A stretch of 34,873 bases of DNA from Deltaproteobacteria bacterium (GCA_005879605.1 VBKE01000017.1:1-34873); one strand, 5' to 3'; shown: positions 15,712 through 24,092, numbered from the stretch's first letter. The notes: generated from the sequence alone by a model not told the origin. Translations and numbers: made by a program.

Positions 15712-16431
15712 ATGGATATTACAACTTCAACTTTACAACTCAACACCCCTGACGGAAGAATGGAGACTTTTGAGGCGCGGCCTAAGAGTGACGGATGGTA
15801 TCCTGGAATCGTTGTACTGATGGAAGCCTTTGGTCTCAATGACCACATCAAGAAGGTGACCGAGCGAATCGCCCAAGAGGGTTACGTGGCCGTGGCGCCG
15901 GATCTGTATCACCGCGAGTCCGAACGCATCGTGCCTTACAGCGATTTACAGAAAGCCATTGGCATCATGAACCGGCTCCAGGACCCCAAGATCATGGATG
16001 ACGTGGGGGCCGCGATTGCTCATTTGAAATCTCAAGGCAATGTGAAGTCGGGTTCCATTGGCGTGACTGGTTTCTGCATGGGAGGTCGCTTTACTTATCT
16101 TTCGGCGGCGCATCACAGCAAGGACGTGAAGGCGGCGGTTGTGTTTTACGGAGGGGCCATTCCCATGGGTGACCCCAGCCCTCTCTTGCGGACGGGCGAG
16201 ATCAGTTGTCCGATCCATCTTTTCTTCGGTGGCAAGGATCCTATGATTCCGGCGGATCACGTAAACCAGATCAAGACCGAACTGACCAACAAGAAAAAGA
16301 ATTTTGAGATGAAGGTCTATCCCGAAGCGACCCATGGCTTTTTCTGTGATGAGCGGCCGAGCTACCACGCGGAGTCTGCCAAAGATGCTTGGGAGAAGAC
16401 AAAATCGTTCTTCGCTCAACATCTGAAGTGA
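15712..16431 (+). CDS. Dienelactone hydrolase family protein
   Basis: The 239-residue alpha/beta hydrolase has the dienelactone hydrolase triad: Cys122 in G-F-C-M-G-G-R, Asp176 in G-G-K-D-P-M-I-P, and His208 in A-T-H-G-F-F. Glu38 in M-E-A-F-G sits where family members hold the Glu that primes the Cys. Characterised members open dienelactones to maleylacetate in chlorocatechol breakdown, but many homologues act on other esters, so the substrate is open. I start at 15712 because AGAAGG precedes it and the fold begins there; an in-frame ATG at 15619 would add 31 unlikely residues. A strong terminator at 16454 makes the gene monocistronic. Confidence 0.9.
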   Translation: MDITTSTLQLNTPDGRMETFEARPKSDGWYPGIVVLMEAFGLNDHIKKVTERIAQEGYVAVAPDLYHRESERIVPYSDLQKAIGIMNRLQDPKIMDDVGAAIAHLKSQGNVKSGSIGVTGFCMGGRFTYLSAAHHSKDVKAAVVFYGGAIPMGDPSPLLRTGEISCPIHLFFGGKDPMIPADHVNQIKTELTNKKKNFEMKVYPEATHGFFCDERPSYHAESAKDAWEKTKSFFAQHLK

Positions 16432-16453
16432 TCGGGATATGCAATCGTTTCGG

Positions 16454-16490
16454 GAGAGGGGAGGTTTATGGCCTTCCCTCTCTTTTTTAT
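16454..16490 (+). terminator. Rho-independent terminator after the dienelactone hydrolase gene
   Basis: GAGAGGGGAGG (16454-16464) pairs with CCTTCCCTCTC (16472-16482) over 11 pairs with one G-U, with a 7-base loop and six T residues after it. It separates this gene from aguB. Confidence 0.85.
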
Positions 16491-16530
16491 TTCTTAATGG
16501 CGCGTGAGACAATGGGTAAAGCTCGTTACT

Positions 16531-17427
16531 ATGCCGAAGGCTAGACGCAAAGAGCAGGTAACGCTGGCGCTCGTTCAAATGAGCGCCGGCGAAGCTCCCG
16601 AAGCCAACCTTGCGAAGGCCGTGCAGCGAATCGAGCTGGCCGCGCGGCAAGGTGCACAGATCGTTTGTCTCCAAGAGCTCTTCCGTTCACGCTACTTTTG
16701 CCAGAGCGAGGATGCGCGCCGCTTCAAGCTGGCGGAATCCATCCCCGGGCCAAGCACCGAGACGCTGGGAACACTGGCGCGAAAACGACGAATCGTCGTC
16801 GTCGCTTCGCTGTTTGAGAAACGCTCGGCGGGCATCTATCACAATACAGCAGTGATTATCGATGCCGATGGTTCCATCGTCGGCCGTTACCGTAAGATGC
16901 ATATCCCGGACGATCCGCTGTATTACGAAAAATTTTATTTCGCTCCCGGCGATCTCGGCTTTCCCAGTTTTCAGACGCGCTACGCGAAAATCAGCGCCTT
17001 GGTCTGCTGGGACCAATGGTTTCCGGAAGGCGCTCGTCTCGCAGCGCTTTCAGGGGCGCAGATTCTTTTTTACCCGACCGCCATCGGATGGATTGCTAAA
17101 GAACCTCGCACCGTGGCCTTGAATCAGCGCAACGCGTGGGAACTGATCCAACGATCCCATGCGATCGCCAACGGTGTTTATGTCGCATCGGTGAACCGCG
17201 TGGGACGGGAAGGTAAAATCAAATTCTGGGGCCGCTCGTTTGTCGCTGGGCCCTTCGGGGAAATTGTCGCGCTAGCGGACGGCGACCGCGAAGAAGTCCT
17301 CTTCGCCAAGTGCGACCTCGGAAAAATCGCAGAAACTCGTCAGAGCTGGCCTTTTCTTAGAGATCGCCGGATTGACGCCTATGGATCACTGCAGTCACGC
17401 TTTCTCGACAAGATCGACAACGGGTAG
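16531..17427 (+). CDS. aguB: N-carbamoylputrescine amidase
   Basis: The 298-residue nitrilase-superfamily enzyme hydrolyses N-carbamoylputrescine to putrescine, carbon dioxide and ammonia. The catalytic triad is visible: Glu49 (C-L-Q-E-L-F-R), Lys122 (Y-R-K-M-H-I-P-D-D) and Cys159 (L-V-C-W-D-Q-W-F-P-E). The Y-Y-E-K-F-Y-F-A-P-G-D and R-N-A-W-E-L-I-Q-R-S-H-A blocks are typical of AguB. The ATG at 16531 gives the usual start; a GTG at 16504 would add nine residues and neither has a strong ribosome site. The agmatine deiminase gene follows 29 bases downstream, which supports the specific call. Confidence 0.95.
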   Translation: MPKARRKEQVTLALVQMSAGEAPEANLAKAVQRIELAARQGAQIVCLQELFRSRYFCQSEDARRFKLAESIPGPSTETLGTLARKRRIVVVASLFEKRSAGIYHNTAVIIDADGSIVGRYRKMHIPDDPLYYEKFYFAPGDLGFPSFQTRYAKISALVCWDQWFPEGARLAALSGAQILFYPTAIGWIAKEPRTVALNQRNAWELIQRSHAIANGVYVASVNRVGREGKIKFWGRSFVAGPFGEIVALADGDREEVLFAKCDLGKIAETRQSWPFLRDRRIDAYGSLQSRFLDKIDNG

Positions 17428-17456
17428 TCGCATTCATTTTTCGATTTTAACGTTCC

Positions 17457-18530
17457 ATGAGTCATTTAGTGATCAGGCCAGAGACTCCACGATCACTGGG
17501 CTACGCCATGCCTGCGGAATGGTCGCGGCATCGCGCGACCTGGCTCTCCTGGCCGCACAATCGTGAAACCTGGCCAACTCAATTAGAGCGGGTGAGGGAA
17601 GTCTGGGTGAGAATGATTCAACTATTGTCACCCCAGGAGCGAGTGTGTCTGTTGGTCAACGACGAACCAACTCGCCAAGATGTAATCAGGCGGCTTACGA
17701 ACGCCCGAGCCGCACTGGACAACGTCACCATCTTCCAAATTCCTACGGTCGATGTCTGGATGAGAGATTACGGTCCGACGTTTGTGATTAGAGATTCGCA
17801 GGAAAGCGCGTTGGCTTTCAACGATTGCATCTTCAACGGTTGGGGCGGCAAGTACGAGTCTTATGAAGAGGACGAGCAAATCGCCAAGGAAATCGCTTCG
17901 CTTCTCCGGGTCCCGGTCTTCAACCATCCGGTCGTGCTCGAAGGCGGTTCGATCGAGGTCAACGGCCTTGGGACGTGTCTCACCACGGAGCAATGTTTGT
18001 TGAACAAGAACCGCAACCCCCATATGAGTCGTCGCGAGATCGAGGAGTTCCTCAAGGACTCATTGGGCGTTGATCAGGTGATTTGGCTTGGCCAAGGAAT
18101 CGTCGGGGACGATACCGACGGACATATCGACGACATCGCCCGGTTCGTCAATCCAGCGACGATCGTTTGCATCGTGGAAGAAAATTCCAAGGATACAAAC
18201 TATTCGCTTCTCCAACAAAATTTAGAACGCTTGCAAGCAGCGAGAGATCAAAACGATCACAAGCTTTCCATCGTGCCGTTACCGTGCCCCGGTCCTGTCT
18301 ATTACGAAGGCGCTCGCCTGCCCGCCAGCTATGCTAATTTTTACATCGCCAATGGGGTGGTTCTGGTTCCGTTATTTGATGATCCTTGCGATGTCAAGGC
18401 TTTGGGAATTTTGCACGAATTGTTCCCCGACCGAAAAGTGGTGGGGTTGCCATGTACGGCCGTCGTAGCCGGCTTGGGGGCGATTCACTGCGTTACACAG
18501 CAAGAACCTGCTGTTCCTTCAGGGCCTTGA
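17457..18530 (+). CDS. aguA: Agmatine deiminase
   Basis: The 357-residue guanidino-modifying enzyme converts agmatine to N-carbamoylputrescine and ammonia, the step before AguB. The family signature is complete: M-P-A-E-W near residue 18, W-M-R-D-Y-G-P (Asp104), E-G-G-S-I-E, D-G-H-I-D-D (His223) and the nucleophile Cys345 in G-A-I-H-C-V-T-Q-Q-E-P. With aguB it supplies putrescine from arginine-derived agmatine; no arginine decarboxylase gene is in the window. The ATG at 17457 is used; a later ATG at 17508 would remove part of the conserved start region. Its TGA stop lies inside a perfect TTGACA, the -35 box of a probable promoter for the next gene. Confidence 0.95.
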   Translation: MSHLVIRPETPRSLGYAMPAEWSRHRATWLSWPHNRETWPTQLERVREVWVRMIQLLSPQERVCLLVNDEPTRQDVIRRLTNARAALDNVTIFQIPTVDVWMRDYGPTFVIRDSQESALAFNDCIFNGWGGKYESYEEDEQIAKEIASLLRVPVFNHPVVLEGGSIEVNGLGTCLTTEQCLLNKNRNPHMSRREIEEFLKDSLGVDQVIWLGQGIVGDDTDGHIDDIARFVNPATIVCIVEENSKDTNYSLLQQNLERLQAARDQNDHKLSIVPLPCPGPVYYEGARLPASYANFYIANGVVLVPLFDDPCDVKALGILHELFPDRKVVGLPCTAVVAGLGAIHCVTQQEPAVPSGP

Positions 18531-18556
18531 CAATTTGTTGAAGTCGTCCATATTCT
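18527..18556 (+). promoter_or_regulatory. Candidate sigma-70 promoter overlapping the aguA stop
   Basis: TTGACA (18527-18532) contains the aguA TGA stop; TATTCT (18551-18556, 4 of 6) follows after 18 bases. Transcription would start around 18563, only about four bases before the next ATG at 18567, which has no ribosome site. Confidence 0.45.
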
Positions 18557-18566
18557 AATCCTTCGT

Positions 18567-18779
18567 ATGGGGCAGCTCATCCAGCTCAAGGAACTGCATC
18601 AGGCGCGGCGCCGCCGTTCCGAAAAGGTCAGCATGGAACAATGCGTGCAATTGCTGGAGTGGAACCTAAAAAAAAGTCTCGACGAGTATTTCAACTCTCC
18701 ACGGGAGCAGCGCTCCATCCGGGCTACTCAGATCCGTAAACTTAGCGAAATTCTCGAATACGCGCTAAGGCTTCTCTAA
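18567..18779 (+). CDS. Small basic helical protein of unknown function
   Basis: This 70-residue protein is not recognised. It is rich in Arg, Lys, Glu, Gln and Leu, has no signal peptide or membrane segment, and should be largely alpha-helical. The N-terminal third is basic (a run of four Arg at 14-17) and the C-terminal half has a heptad-like Leu/Ile pattern (I-R-K-L-S-E-I-L-E-Y-A-L-R-L-L). It lies 16 bases before rmuC on the same strand and may be co-transcribed with it. No ribosome site precedes the ATG, so the message may be leaderless; an in-frame ATG at 18633, preceded by AAGG, would give 48 residues. Confidence 0.65.
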   Translation: MGQLIQLKELHQARRRRSEKVSMEQCVQLLEWNLKKSLDEYFNSPREQRSIRATQIRKLSEILEYALRLL

Positions 18780-18795
18780 ATCCGCCACGTCAGTC

Positions 18796-19923
18796 GTGGA
18801 AATTTTAAATCCATTTTTGGTGATCGTGATTTTTTTTCTCGGCCTCGTGCTTATCGGCTGGATTTTTCTGAACCGTTTCCAATCCATCCTGCAAGAAAGA
18901 CGAGAAGACCCGTCGTGGCTATTGATGCAACAGCAAATCGGTCAGCTCGGGGTTCAGTTCGGACAGGTGCTCGAAAGCAGCACCCAAATCGTCCAACAAC
19001 AGTTGGGACAAATCCTCGGCCACGTCAACGAACGGCTCAGGGAAAACGCCGAGATTTTACAGCGGACCCAGCAGAGCCTGGGCGAAAGGCTGGATAACGC
19101 CGCCAGAGTCGTCGGCAGTGTCCAGAAGAGCCTGGGCGGACTGGAAGAGGCCAATCGCAAGATCTATGAGGTTGGTAAGGATATAGCGTCGCTGCAAGAA
19201 ATTCTTCGAGCACCGAAGCTGAGAGGAGGCCTGGGCGAATTCTTCTTGGAAGATTTGCTGGGGCAAATCCTTCCGCCCCAGCATTTTTCGACCCAATACA
19301 GCTTCCGTAGCGGCGAGAAGGTCGACGCGGTCATCAAGCTCGGGGGTTCGTTGGTTCCGGTGGATTCGAAGTTTCCATTGGAAAATTTCAAGCGCATCCT
19401 GGAAGCGACGGCCGATGATGACAAGACGCGAGCGAAGCGGCAGTTTGTCGGGGACGTACGGAAACACATCGATGCCATCGCCGCCAAGTACATCGTTCCC
19501 GACGAAGGGACCTATGACTTCGCGCTGATGTACGTCCCGGCGGAAAATGTTTACTATGAGACGATTATCAAGGACGAGTTGCCGGGGGAGAAAAATCTCA
19601 GTCAGTACGCTTTGAGTAAACGCGTGATCCCGGTCTCTCCCAACTGTTTTTACGCGTACCTGCAGGTGATTATTCTAGGACTCAAAGGGATGAAAATCGA
19701 AGAACGGGCCAAGGAAATCATCCAATACCTAAACCGGCTGCAAGGGGATTTCTCCAAGTTCCGGGACGATTTTGGTCTAGTGGGCAAGCATTTGGGTCAC
19801 GTCCAATCGACCTATCAAAATGCTGAAAAGCGGCTGGACCAGTTTGGCCAGAAACTTCTTTGTGCGGACGCCGCCCCGGGAGAGCTTCCCGAGCCGAGCT
19901 CCAACGATCGCAATACTGGATAA
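18796..19923 (+). CDS. rmuC: DNA recombination protein RmuC
   Basis: A 375-residue RmuC-family protein. It has one N-terminal membrane segment (about 6-26) and a long Gln/Glu-rich coiled coil (about 35-125). The conserved nuclease-like domain (about 130-345) contains G-x-x-G-E-F-F-L-E-D-L-L and V-D-S-K-F-P-L-E-N-F, whose D-S-K resembles PD-(D/E)XK cores. In E. coli RmuC limits inversions at short inverted repeats; its biochemical activity is not firmly known. The start is GTG with a weak ribosome site. The C-terminal tail is short and Pro/Glu-rich. The kinase gene starts 24 bases downstream on the same strand. Confidence 0.92.
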   Translation: MEILNPFLVIVIFFLGLVLIGWIFLNRFQSILQERREDPSWLLMQQQIGQLGVQFGQVLESSTQIVQQQLGQILGHVNERLRENAEILQRTQQSLGERLDNAARVVGSVQKSLGGLEEANRKIYEVGKDIASLQEILRAPKLRGGLGEFFLEDLLGQILPPQHFSTQYSFRSGEKVDAVIKLGGSLVPVDSKFPLENFKRILEATADDDKTRAKRQFVGDVRKHIDAIAAKYIVPDEGTYDFALMYVPAENVYYETIIKDELPGEKNLSQYALSKRVIPVSPNCFYAYLQVIILGLKGMKIEERAKEIIQYLNRLQGDFSKFRDDFGLVGKHLGHVQSTYQNAEKRLDQFGQKLLCADAAPGELPEPSSNDRNTG

Positions 19924-19947
19924 AAATTCTAGGCAGGAACAACTCCG

Positions 19948-21390
19948 ATGCGGTTAAGTCTGTTCTCCCGGCTGGTCCTTGGGTACCTCGTCGTTTTCGC
20001 TCTGGTGATGGCGGTCAGCATTTATGCCGTAGGGGAGCTGCGCCGTTTTGAAGACATCACCCGATCTATCCTGGATAGAGACAACCGAGTCCTGGATTAC
20101 GAGAAAAAGCTCGCCGATAGCTTTTTGTCGCAGATTCGGTACGAGCGTAAATTCACGATTGCGAAAGATCAGGCACTCTACCGAGAGTTTCTCAAGTTCA
20201 AAGGCGATTTTGAACACAATCTGGAAGAAACCCGCGCGGTTGCGGATTCAAAGTCGGCGGCCATGCTGGATCAGGTGAAAGAGGATTATCAGCGCTACCA
20301 GGATTTATTCGCAAAGGAAACCGTTCAGATAAGGGCGCATCTGGAGTACCCTCAGGATTGGTATAACAAAGAGAAAAGCAAGTTTTCTGATGCCGTCCTG
20401 GCATCTTTGGATCGATTGCAGACCGAGCGGCAACAAGAGACCTTCGACAAAGTAAAAAATCTGGCGGACGCAGGCGCACAAGCCCATCGAGTGGCGGTCA
20501 TGATTACCTTGGTCGCTTTGGTTATTATCCTGGTGCTGTCGTTTGTCATTACGCGAAGCGTTACCCGGCCCATAGGGATTTTAAAGAAAAAAACCCGTGA
20601 GATCGCGAGCGGACGATTCGTGGCAGATCTCCGGGTGACTTCCCCTCCGGAGATCCGCGAACTGGCCTCCTCATTCAACCTCATGTGTCAAAAGCTAAAC
20701 GAGTTGGACAAGATGAAGGCCGACTTTTTTGCCTCGATGTCTCATGAATTACGAACGCCGTTGACCTCCATCAAGGAAGGCACGGGTCTCTTGCTCGACG
20801 GAGTAGGTGGAGCGGCCACCGACAAACAGAGAAAGCTCTTGACCATCGTAGCAGAAGAGAGCAATCGTCTCATAGCGCTCGTCAATTCTTTGTTGGATCT
20901 GTCGAAGATGGAGGCTGGAATGATGAATTACAGTTTTGAAGAATCCAGCCTGGGACCTTTGATCAACAAGGCGGTCATGGAAATAACGCCATTAGTGGAG
21001 GCGAAGGGGATACGCTTGGAAACCGAGATCGCACAGGAACTTCCGAGTGTGAAGTTGGATCGCGAACGGGTACTCCAGGTGCTCAGAAATCTCATCGGGA
21101 ATGCTGTCAAGTTTACTCCGAAGGCCGGACGCGTTAAAGTTGCCGCAAGAGCCATTCACGACAAAGTCGAAGTGTCCGTTCGGGATACTGGGCCGGGAGT
21201 TCCTGAGGAGAGTCTTAAGACGATCTTCGACAAATTTCATCAGGGGAGCCGTGATGGAGCCTTTTCGGCCAACGGTACGGGTCTTGGCCTCGCCATAGCC
21301 AAGCATATTATTATTTCTCATGGTGGCAACATATGGGCGGAAAACCATCCCGAGCAAGGCAGTACGTTTACCTTTATACTTCCCTCGTAA
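19948..21390 (+). CDS. glrK: Sensor histidine kinase, GlrK/QseE-like
   Basis: The 480-residue kinase has a membrane segment at about 9-30, a helical periplasmic sensor of about 150 residues and a second segment at about 182-202. A HAMP linker follows (about 203-255), then the HisKA H-box with His266 (S-M-S-H-E-L-R-T-P-L-T-S). The ATPase domain has N-L-I-G-N-A-V-K-F-T, D-T-G-P-G-V and G-T-G-L-G-L-A-I-A-K. The order kinase / lipoprotein / sigma-54 regulator matches enterobacterial glrK-qseG-glrR, and that context is the main reason for the gene symbol. The ATG follows GGCAGG. The 3' end overlaps the lipoprotein gene by 58 bases. Confidence 0.85.
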   Translation: MRLSLFSRLVLGYLVVFALVMAVSIYAVGELRRFEDITRSILDRDNRVLDYEKKLADSFLSQIRYERKFTIAKDQALYREFLKFKGDFEHNLEETRAVADSKSAAMLDQVKEDYQRYQDLFAKETVQIRAHLEYPQDWYNKEKSKFSDAVLASLDRLQTERQQETFDKVKNLADAGAQAHRVAVMITLVALVIILVLSFVITRSVTRPIGILKKKTREIASGRFVADLRVTSPPEIRELASSFNLMCQKLNELDKMKADFFASMSHELRTPLTSIKEGTGLLLDGVGGAATDKQRKLLTIVAEESNRLIALVNSLLDLSKMEAGMMNYSFEESSLGPLINKAVMEITPLVEAKGIRLETEIAQELPSVKLDRERVLQVLRNLIGNAVKFTPKAGRVKVAARAIHDKVEVSVRDTGPGVPEESLKTIFDKFHQGSRDGAFSANGTGLGLAIAKHIIISHGGNIWAENHPEQGSTFTFILPS

Positions 21391-21854
21391 TTTTGTTGGG
21401 GGGATGTGGCCTGGTCAGCAAGCCGCCGGAGCTGCTGACGCCGACGGCGCGGCCGGAGCCTGCCGTGACGCCGAAGCCCGAGATAGTCGTCGAGTCGCGG
21501 GAAGTACGGGAACGACGCGAGGCCAGCGAGCACTTGCAGCTCGCGCAAGTTCTTCTCGCGAAAGGTGACTATGAAGGATCCCTTCGAGAGAGCCGAACGG
21601 TTTTAGCTTTGGTCAAAGACGAGTCGCCGTCCGATGCCGCCGTTTTCAATATGGGTCTTGTCTACGCGAATCCCAAAAATCCCAAGAAGGATAACAGGCA
21701 GGCCATGGGTTTTTTCAACCGAGTGATCAAGAGTTATCCGGATAGTCCTTGGGCGGAACAGGCGAGGATTTGGGTCGGTGTCCTGGACGGCGTGGAAAAG
21801 CTCAAGCAAGTAGACATTGACATCGAAGAAAAAAAACGGGACAGATTGCGTTAA
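21333..21854 (+). CDS. QseG-like lipoprotein of the kinase/regulator locus
   Basis: The 173-residue product has a signal ending L-L-G-G-C (Cys25), a clear lipobox, followed by a Pro/Thr/Glu-rich segment. Residues about 65-155 look like tetratricopeptide-type helices (H-L-Q-L-A-Q-V-L-L-A-K-G-D-Y-E, then F-N-R-V-I-K-S-Y-P-D-S-P-W-A). The position between a GlrK-like kinase and a GlrR-like regulator matches QseG/YfhG, an outer-membrane lipoprotein reported to interact with the kinase in enterobacteria. Sequence similarity to QseG itself cannot be judged by eye. It begins inside the kinase gene and ends eight bases before the regulator gene. Confidence 0.8.
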   Translation: MGGKPSRARQYVYLYTSLVILLGGCGLVSKPPELLTPTARPEPAVTPKPEIVVESREVRERREASEHLQLAQVLLAKGDYEGSLRESRTVLALVKDESPSDAAVFNMGLVYANPKNPKKDNRQAMGFFNRVIKSYPDSPWAEQARIWVGVLDGVEKLKQVDIDIEEKKRDRLR

Positions 21855-21862
21855 GGATTGAA

Positions 21863-23284
21863 ATGGGTTCGGGCAGAATCATTGTTGTTGATGATGATAA
21901 GAATTTGATCGAGCTGGTCAAAATGAGGCTCGAGTCGGCAGGTTACGACGTGACGGCGGCCGTGCAAGAAGACGAAGCCCTCAGTGCGGTCAAGACACAC
22001 TCTTTCGACATTTGTTTGCTCGATCTAATGCTTAGAGACAGAGACGGGATCGCTCTGATGGGGGAAATGCATGCTGTCGCTCCTGATATTCCGGTGATCA
22101 TTTTGACTGCTCATGGAAGCATTGAGAGCGCCGTGGAAGCCATGCGCAAGGGAGCGTACAGCTATCTCACGAAGCCCTTCGAACCCCAGGATTTGCTCTT
22201 GCAGATTGATCGGGCTCTCGAACATCGGCGCCTCAATTCTGAAATCAAGCGGCTCAAGGAACTGTTGGAAGAGAAATACGACTTCGCCAACATCATCGCT
22301 CGCAGCGCCAAAATGCGTTCAGTGTTGGACATCGTAACGCGCATCGCCAAGCTCGACTCAACGGTCTATCTACATGGCGAAAGCGGCACCGGAAAAGAAC
22401 TGATTGCCAAAGCGATCCATCTTGCGAGTGATCGAAGGGACCAAGCGTTTGTTGCGCTGAACTGCGCCGCCTTACCCGAAACGCTTCTTGAAAGCGAGCT
22501 CTTTGGCCATGAGAAGGGATCCTTCACCGGCGCCGTAAGGAGCACGAGAGGTCTGTTCACCCAGTCCCACGCCGGCACGCTATTTCTGGACGAGATCGGA
22601 GACATGCCGCTCTCGACTCAATCCAAGTTGCTTCGTGCTTTACAGGAGCGGCAGTTCTATCCCGTCGGCAGCGACGTTCCGGTAGAGGTGGACGTCCGGG
22701 TGATTGTGGCTACCAACAAAGATTTGGAAGAGCAAGTGAAAAAGGGACTCTTCCGAGAAGATTTGTTTTATCGAATTCACGTGATCCCCATTTGCGTGCC
22801 GCCTTTGAGAGAACGCAAAGAGGACATCGTCCCGTTGGTAGAGAGCTTTCTGAAGAAATTTAGCGAGCAAATGAAAAAGGAAGTCAAAGGACTGACCCCC
22901 GAAGCGCTGAGAAAATTGATGTTGCATGATTGGCCGGGAAACGTGCGCGAGCTGGAAAACACGATTGAATACGCGATCGCGATGACCCAAGATGAACTCG
23001 TCACCGAGGACTACGTTCTCCAAACGAAGGCCTTTGCGTCGGAAAACGGTCGAGGGCTCTCGCATGATTACGAGGTTGCCAACCAAGGTCTCAAGACTCT
23101 CAAGGATGCTCGTGACGCGTTTGAACGCGATTATCTGGTTCAGGTTCTGGCCATGACCGAGGGTAATGTCAGTCAAGCCGCCAAGCTCGCCGGAAAGTAT
23201 CGGGCCGACTTCTACGATCTTTTAAAAAAGCACGACCTTAAAGTCGAAGAGTTCAAGAGAACCAAACCAACGATATCGAATTAG
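21863..23284 (+). CDS. glrR: Sigma-54-dependent response regulator, GlrR/NtrC type
   Basis: The 473-residue activator has a receiver domain (phosphoacceptor Asp54 in C-L-L-D-L-M-L, Lys104 in L-T-K-P-F-E). Its AAA+ domain has Walker A G-E-S-G-T-G-K-E (172-179), the sigma-54 contact loop G-S-F-T-G-A (219-224, Ser instead of the usual first Ala) and Walker B L-F-L-D-E. The Fis-type helix-turn-helix near the C-terminus has G-N-V-S-Q-A-A-K-L-A-G and R-A-D-F-Y-D-L-L-K-K-H, very like GlrR. It remodels RNA polymerase-sigma-54 at its target promoters after phosphorylation, presumably by the kinase at 19948. A sigma-54-like promoter lies at 24093, two genes downstream. Confidence 0.92.
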   Translation: MGSGRIIVVDDDKNLIELVKMRLESAGYDVTAAVQEDEALSAVKTHSFDICLLDLMLRDRDGIALMGEMHAVAPDIPVIILTAHGSIESAVEAMRKGAYSYLTKPFEPQDLLLQIDRALEHRRLNSEIKRLKELLEEKYDFANIIARSAKMRSVLDIVTRIAKLDSTVYLHGESGTGKELIAKAIHLASDRRDQAFVALNCAALPETLLESELFGHEKGSFTGAVRSTRGLFTQSHAGTLFLDEIGDMPLSTQSKLLRALQERQFYPVGSDVPVEVDVRVIVATNKDLEEQVKKGLFREDLFYRIHVIPICVPPLRERKEDIVPLVESFLKKFSEQMKKEVKGLTPEALRKLMLHDWPGNVRELENTIEYAIAMTQDELVTEDYVLQTKAFASENGRGLSHDYEVANQGLKTLKDARDAFERDYLVQVLAMTEGNVSQAAKLAGKYRADFYDLLKKHDLKVEEFKRTKPTISN

Positions 23285-23360
23285 TTGGTTGTCGGCGTCC
23301 ACTGAGCTCCCTGTCGGGCTCTTGAAATCGCTGTCGCTACGAACCAGCCAAAAAGATAAA

Positions 23361-23434
23361 GACCGATAAGGTTGGTCCCGCCGTCGAATTCGCAGGGAAA
23401 TCCCTGCAGTTCCGACCTAACGCTAAGCGCGTTA
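23361..23434. other. Intergenic hairpins before the receiver gene
   Basis: Between glrR and the receiver gene lie GTCGAA (23383-23388) ... TTCCGAC (23410-23416), enclosing GCAGGG-AAAT-CCCTGC (23392-23407); then TAACGC-TAAGC-GCGTTA (23418-23434). GACC at 23361 can also pair with GGTC at 23374. There is no T-run after either hairpin, so this is not a standard terminator. A structured leader, small RNA or repeat unit is possible; it does not match any riboswitch I know. Confidence 0.4.
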
Positions 23435-23525
23435 CGCAGTAAAAGACTTTAAATTGGCCCTCCATCGTTAACTAGCCTCAATGGTACAAGGTTTGCTGCA
23501 TTATCTCGATCGAGGTCTAATCGCT

Positions 23526-23885
23526 GTGCGTAAGCCACGAAAAGTACTGTTCGTTGAGGATGACGACGCCTTACGTCAGGTATTCGAAGAAAAGCTGCGC
23601 GCGGAAGGCTTTGAAGTATGGACTGCCTGCGATGGCCTGCAGGGATATTCATGCTACTTCCGGCATCCGACGGACCTGGTCGTAACCGATATTCAAATGC
23701 CGGAGCTGGACGGCTTTCAAATGATGCGTTGCATCCGGGGGATTAATCCTTCCGTCAAGACCGTCTATGTTACCGGAGCAGCGGAACGGTTTCGAGTGCT
23801 GTTGGAGCGGGAAAAGCAAGAATTCGGCGCGGTTATCATTGAGAAGCCTTTTTCAAGTGAGAAATTGGTCACAGTTATCAGTTGA
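23526..23885 (+). CDS. Single-domain response regulator (receiver only)
   Basis: The roughly 119-residue product is a bare CheY-like receiver: acidic residues in F-V-E-D-D-D, phosphoacceptor Asp in V-V-T-D-I-Q-M-P, the Thr in V-Y-V-T-G-A and the Lys in I-E-K-P-F-S. There is no output domain. It could act in a phosphorelay, as a phosphate sink or by binding a partner protein. I use the GTG at 23526, with GAGG 10 bases before it and the typical short lead into the first strand. An in-frame ATG at 23481 has no ribosome site but would extend the protein by 15 residues. It follows the glrKR-type locus but is separated from it by about 240 bases, so it may be controlled independently. Confidence 0.85.
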   Translation: MRKPRKVLFVEDDDALRQVFEEKLRAEGFEVWTACDGLQGYSCYFRHPTDLVVTDIQMPELDGFQMMRCIRGINPSVKTVYVTGAAERFRVLLEREKQEFGAVIIEKPFSSEKLVTVIS

Positions 23886-24092
23886 AAGCCACGCTTGCCC
23901 GCCAACGGGCCATTGCTTAGCGCTACGAATGGCTTCTAGGAAACTGAGACCCGACCGCTGTATTGATTGGAAGCGTCAAGGTTGAGTATTCCTCCAAGAG
24001 TGTAGGGTTAAGCATCCACCCTTTCTTAATTTCAGCCGGCGATCAAGTTGCAAGAGATCAATTTTATTGTAATAAGGCACGACCTAGGCCAT

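Noticed and set aside
23361..23434. Possible riboswitch (for example cyclic-di-GMP type) in the hairpin region
   Set aside because: The conserved core sequences of riboswitches I know are absent; only hairpins can be supported.
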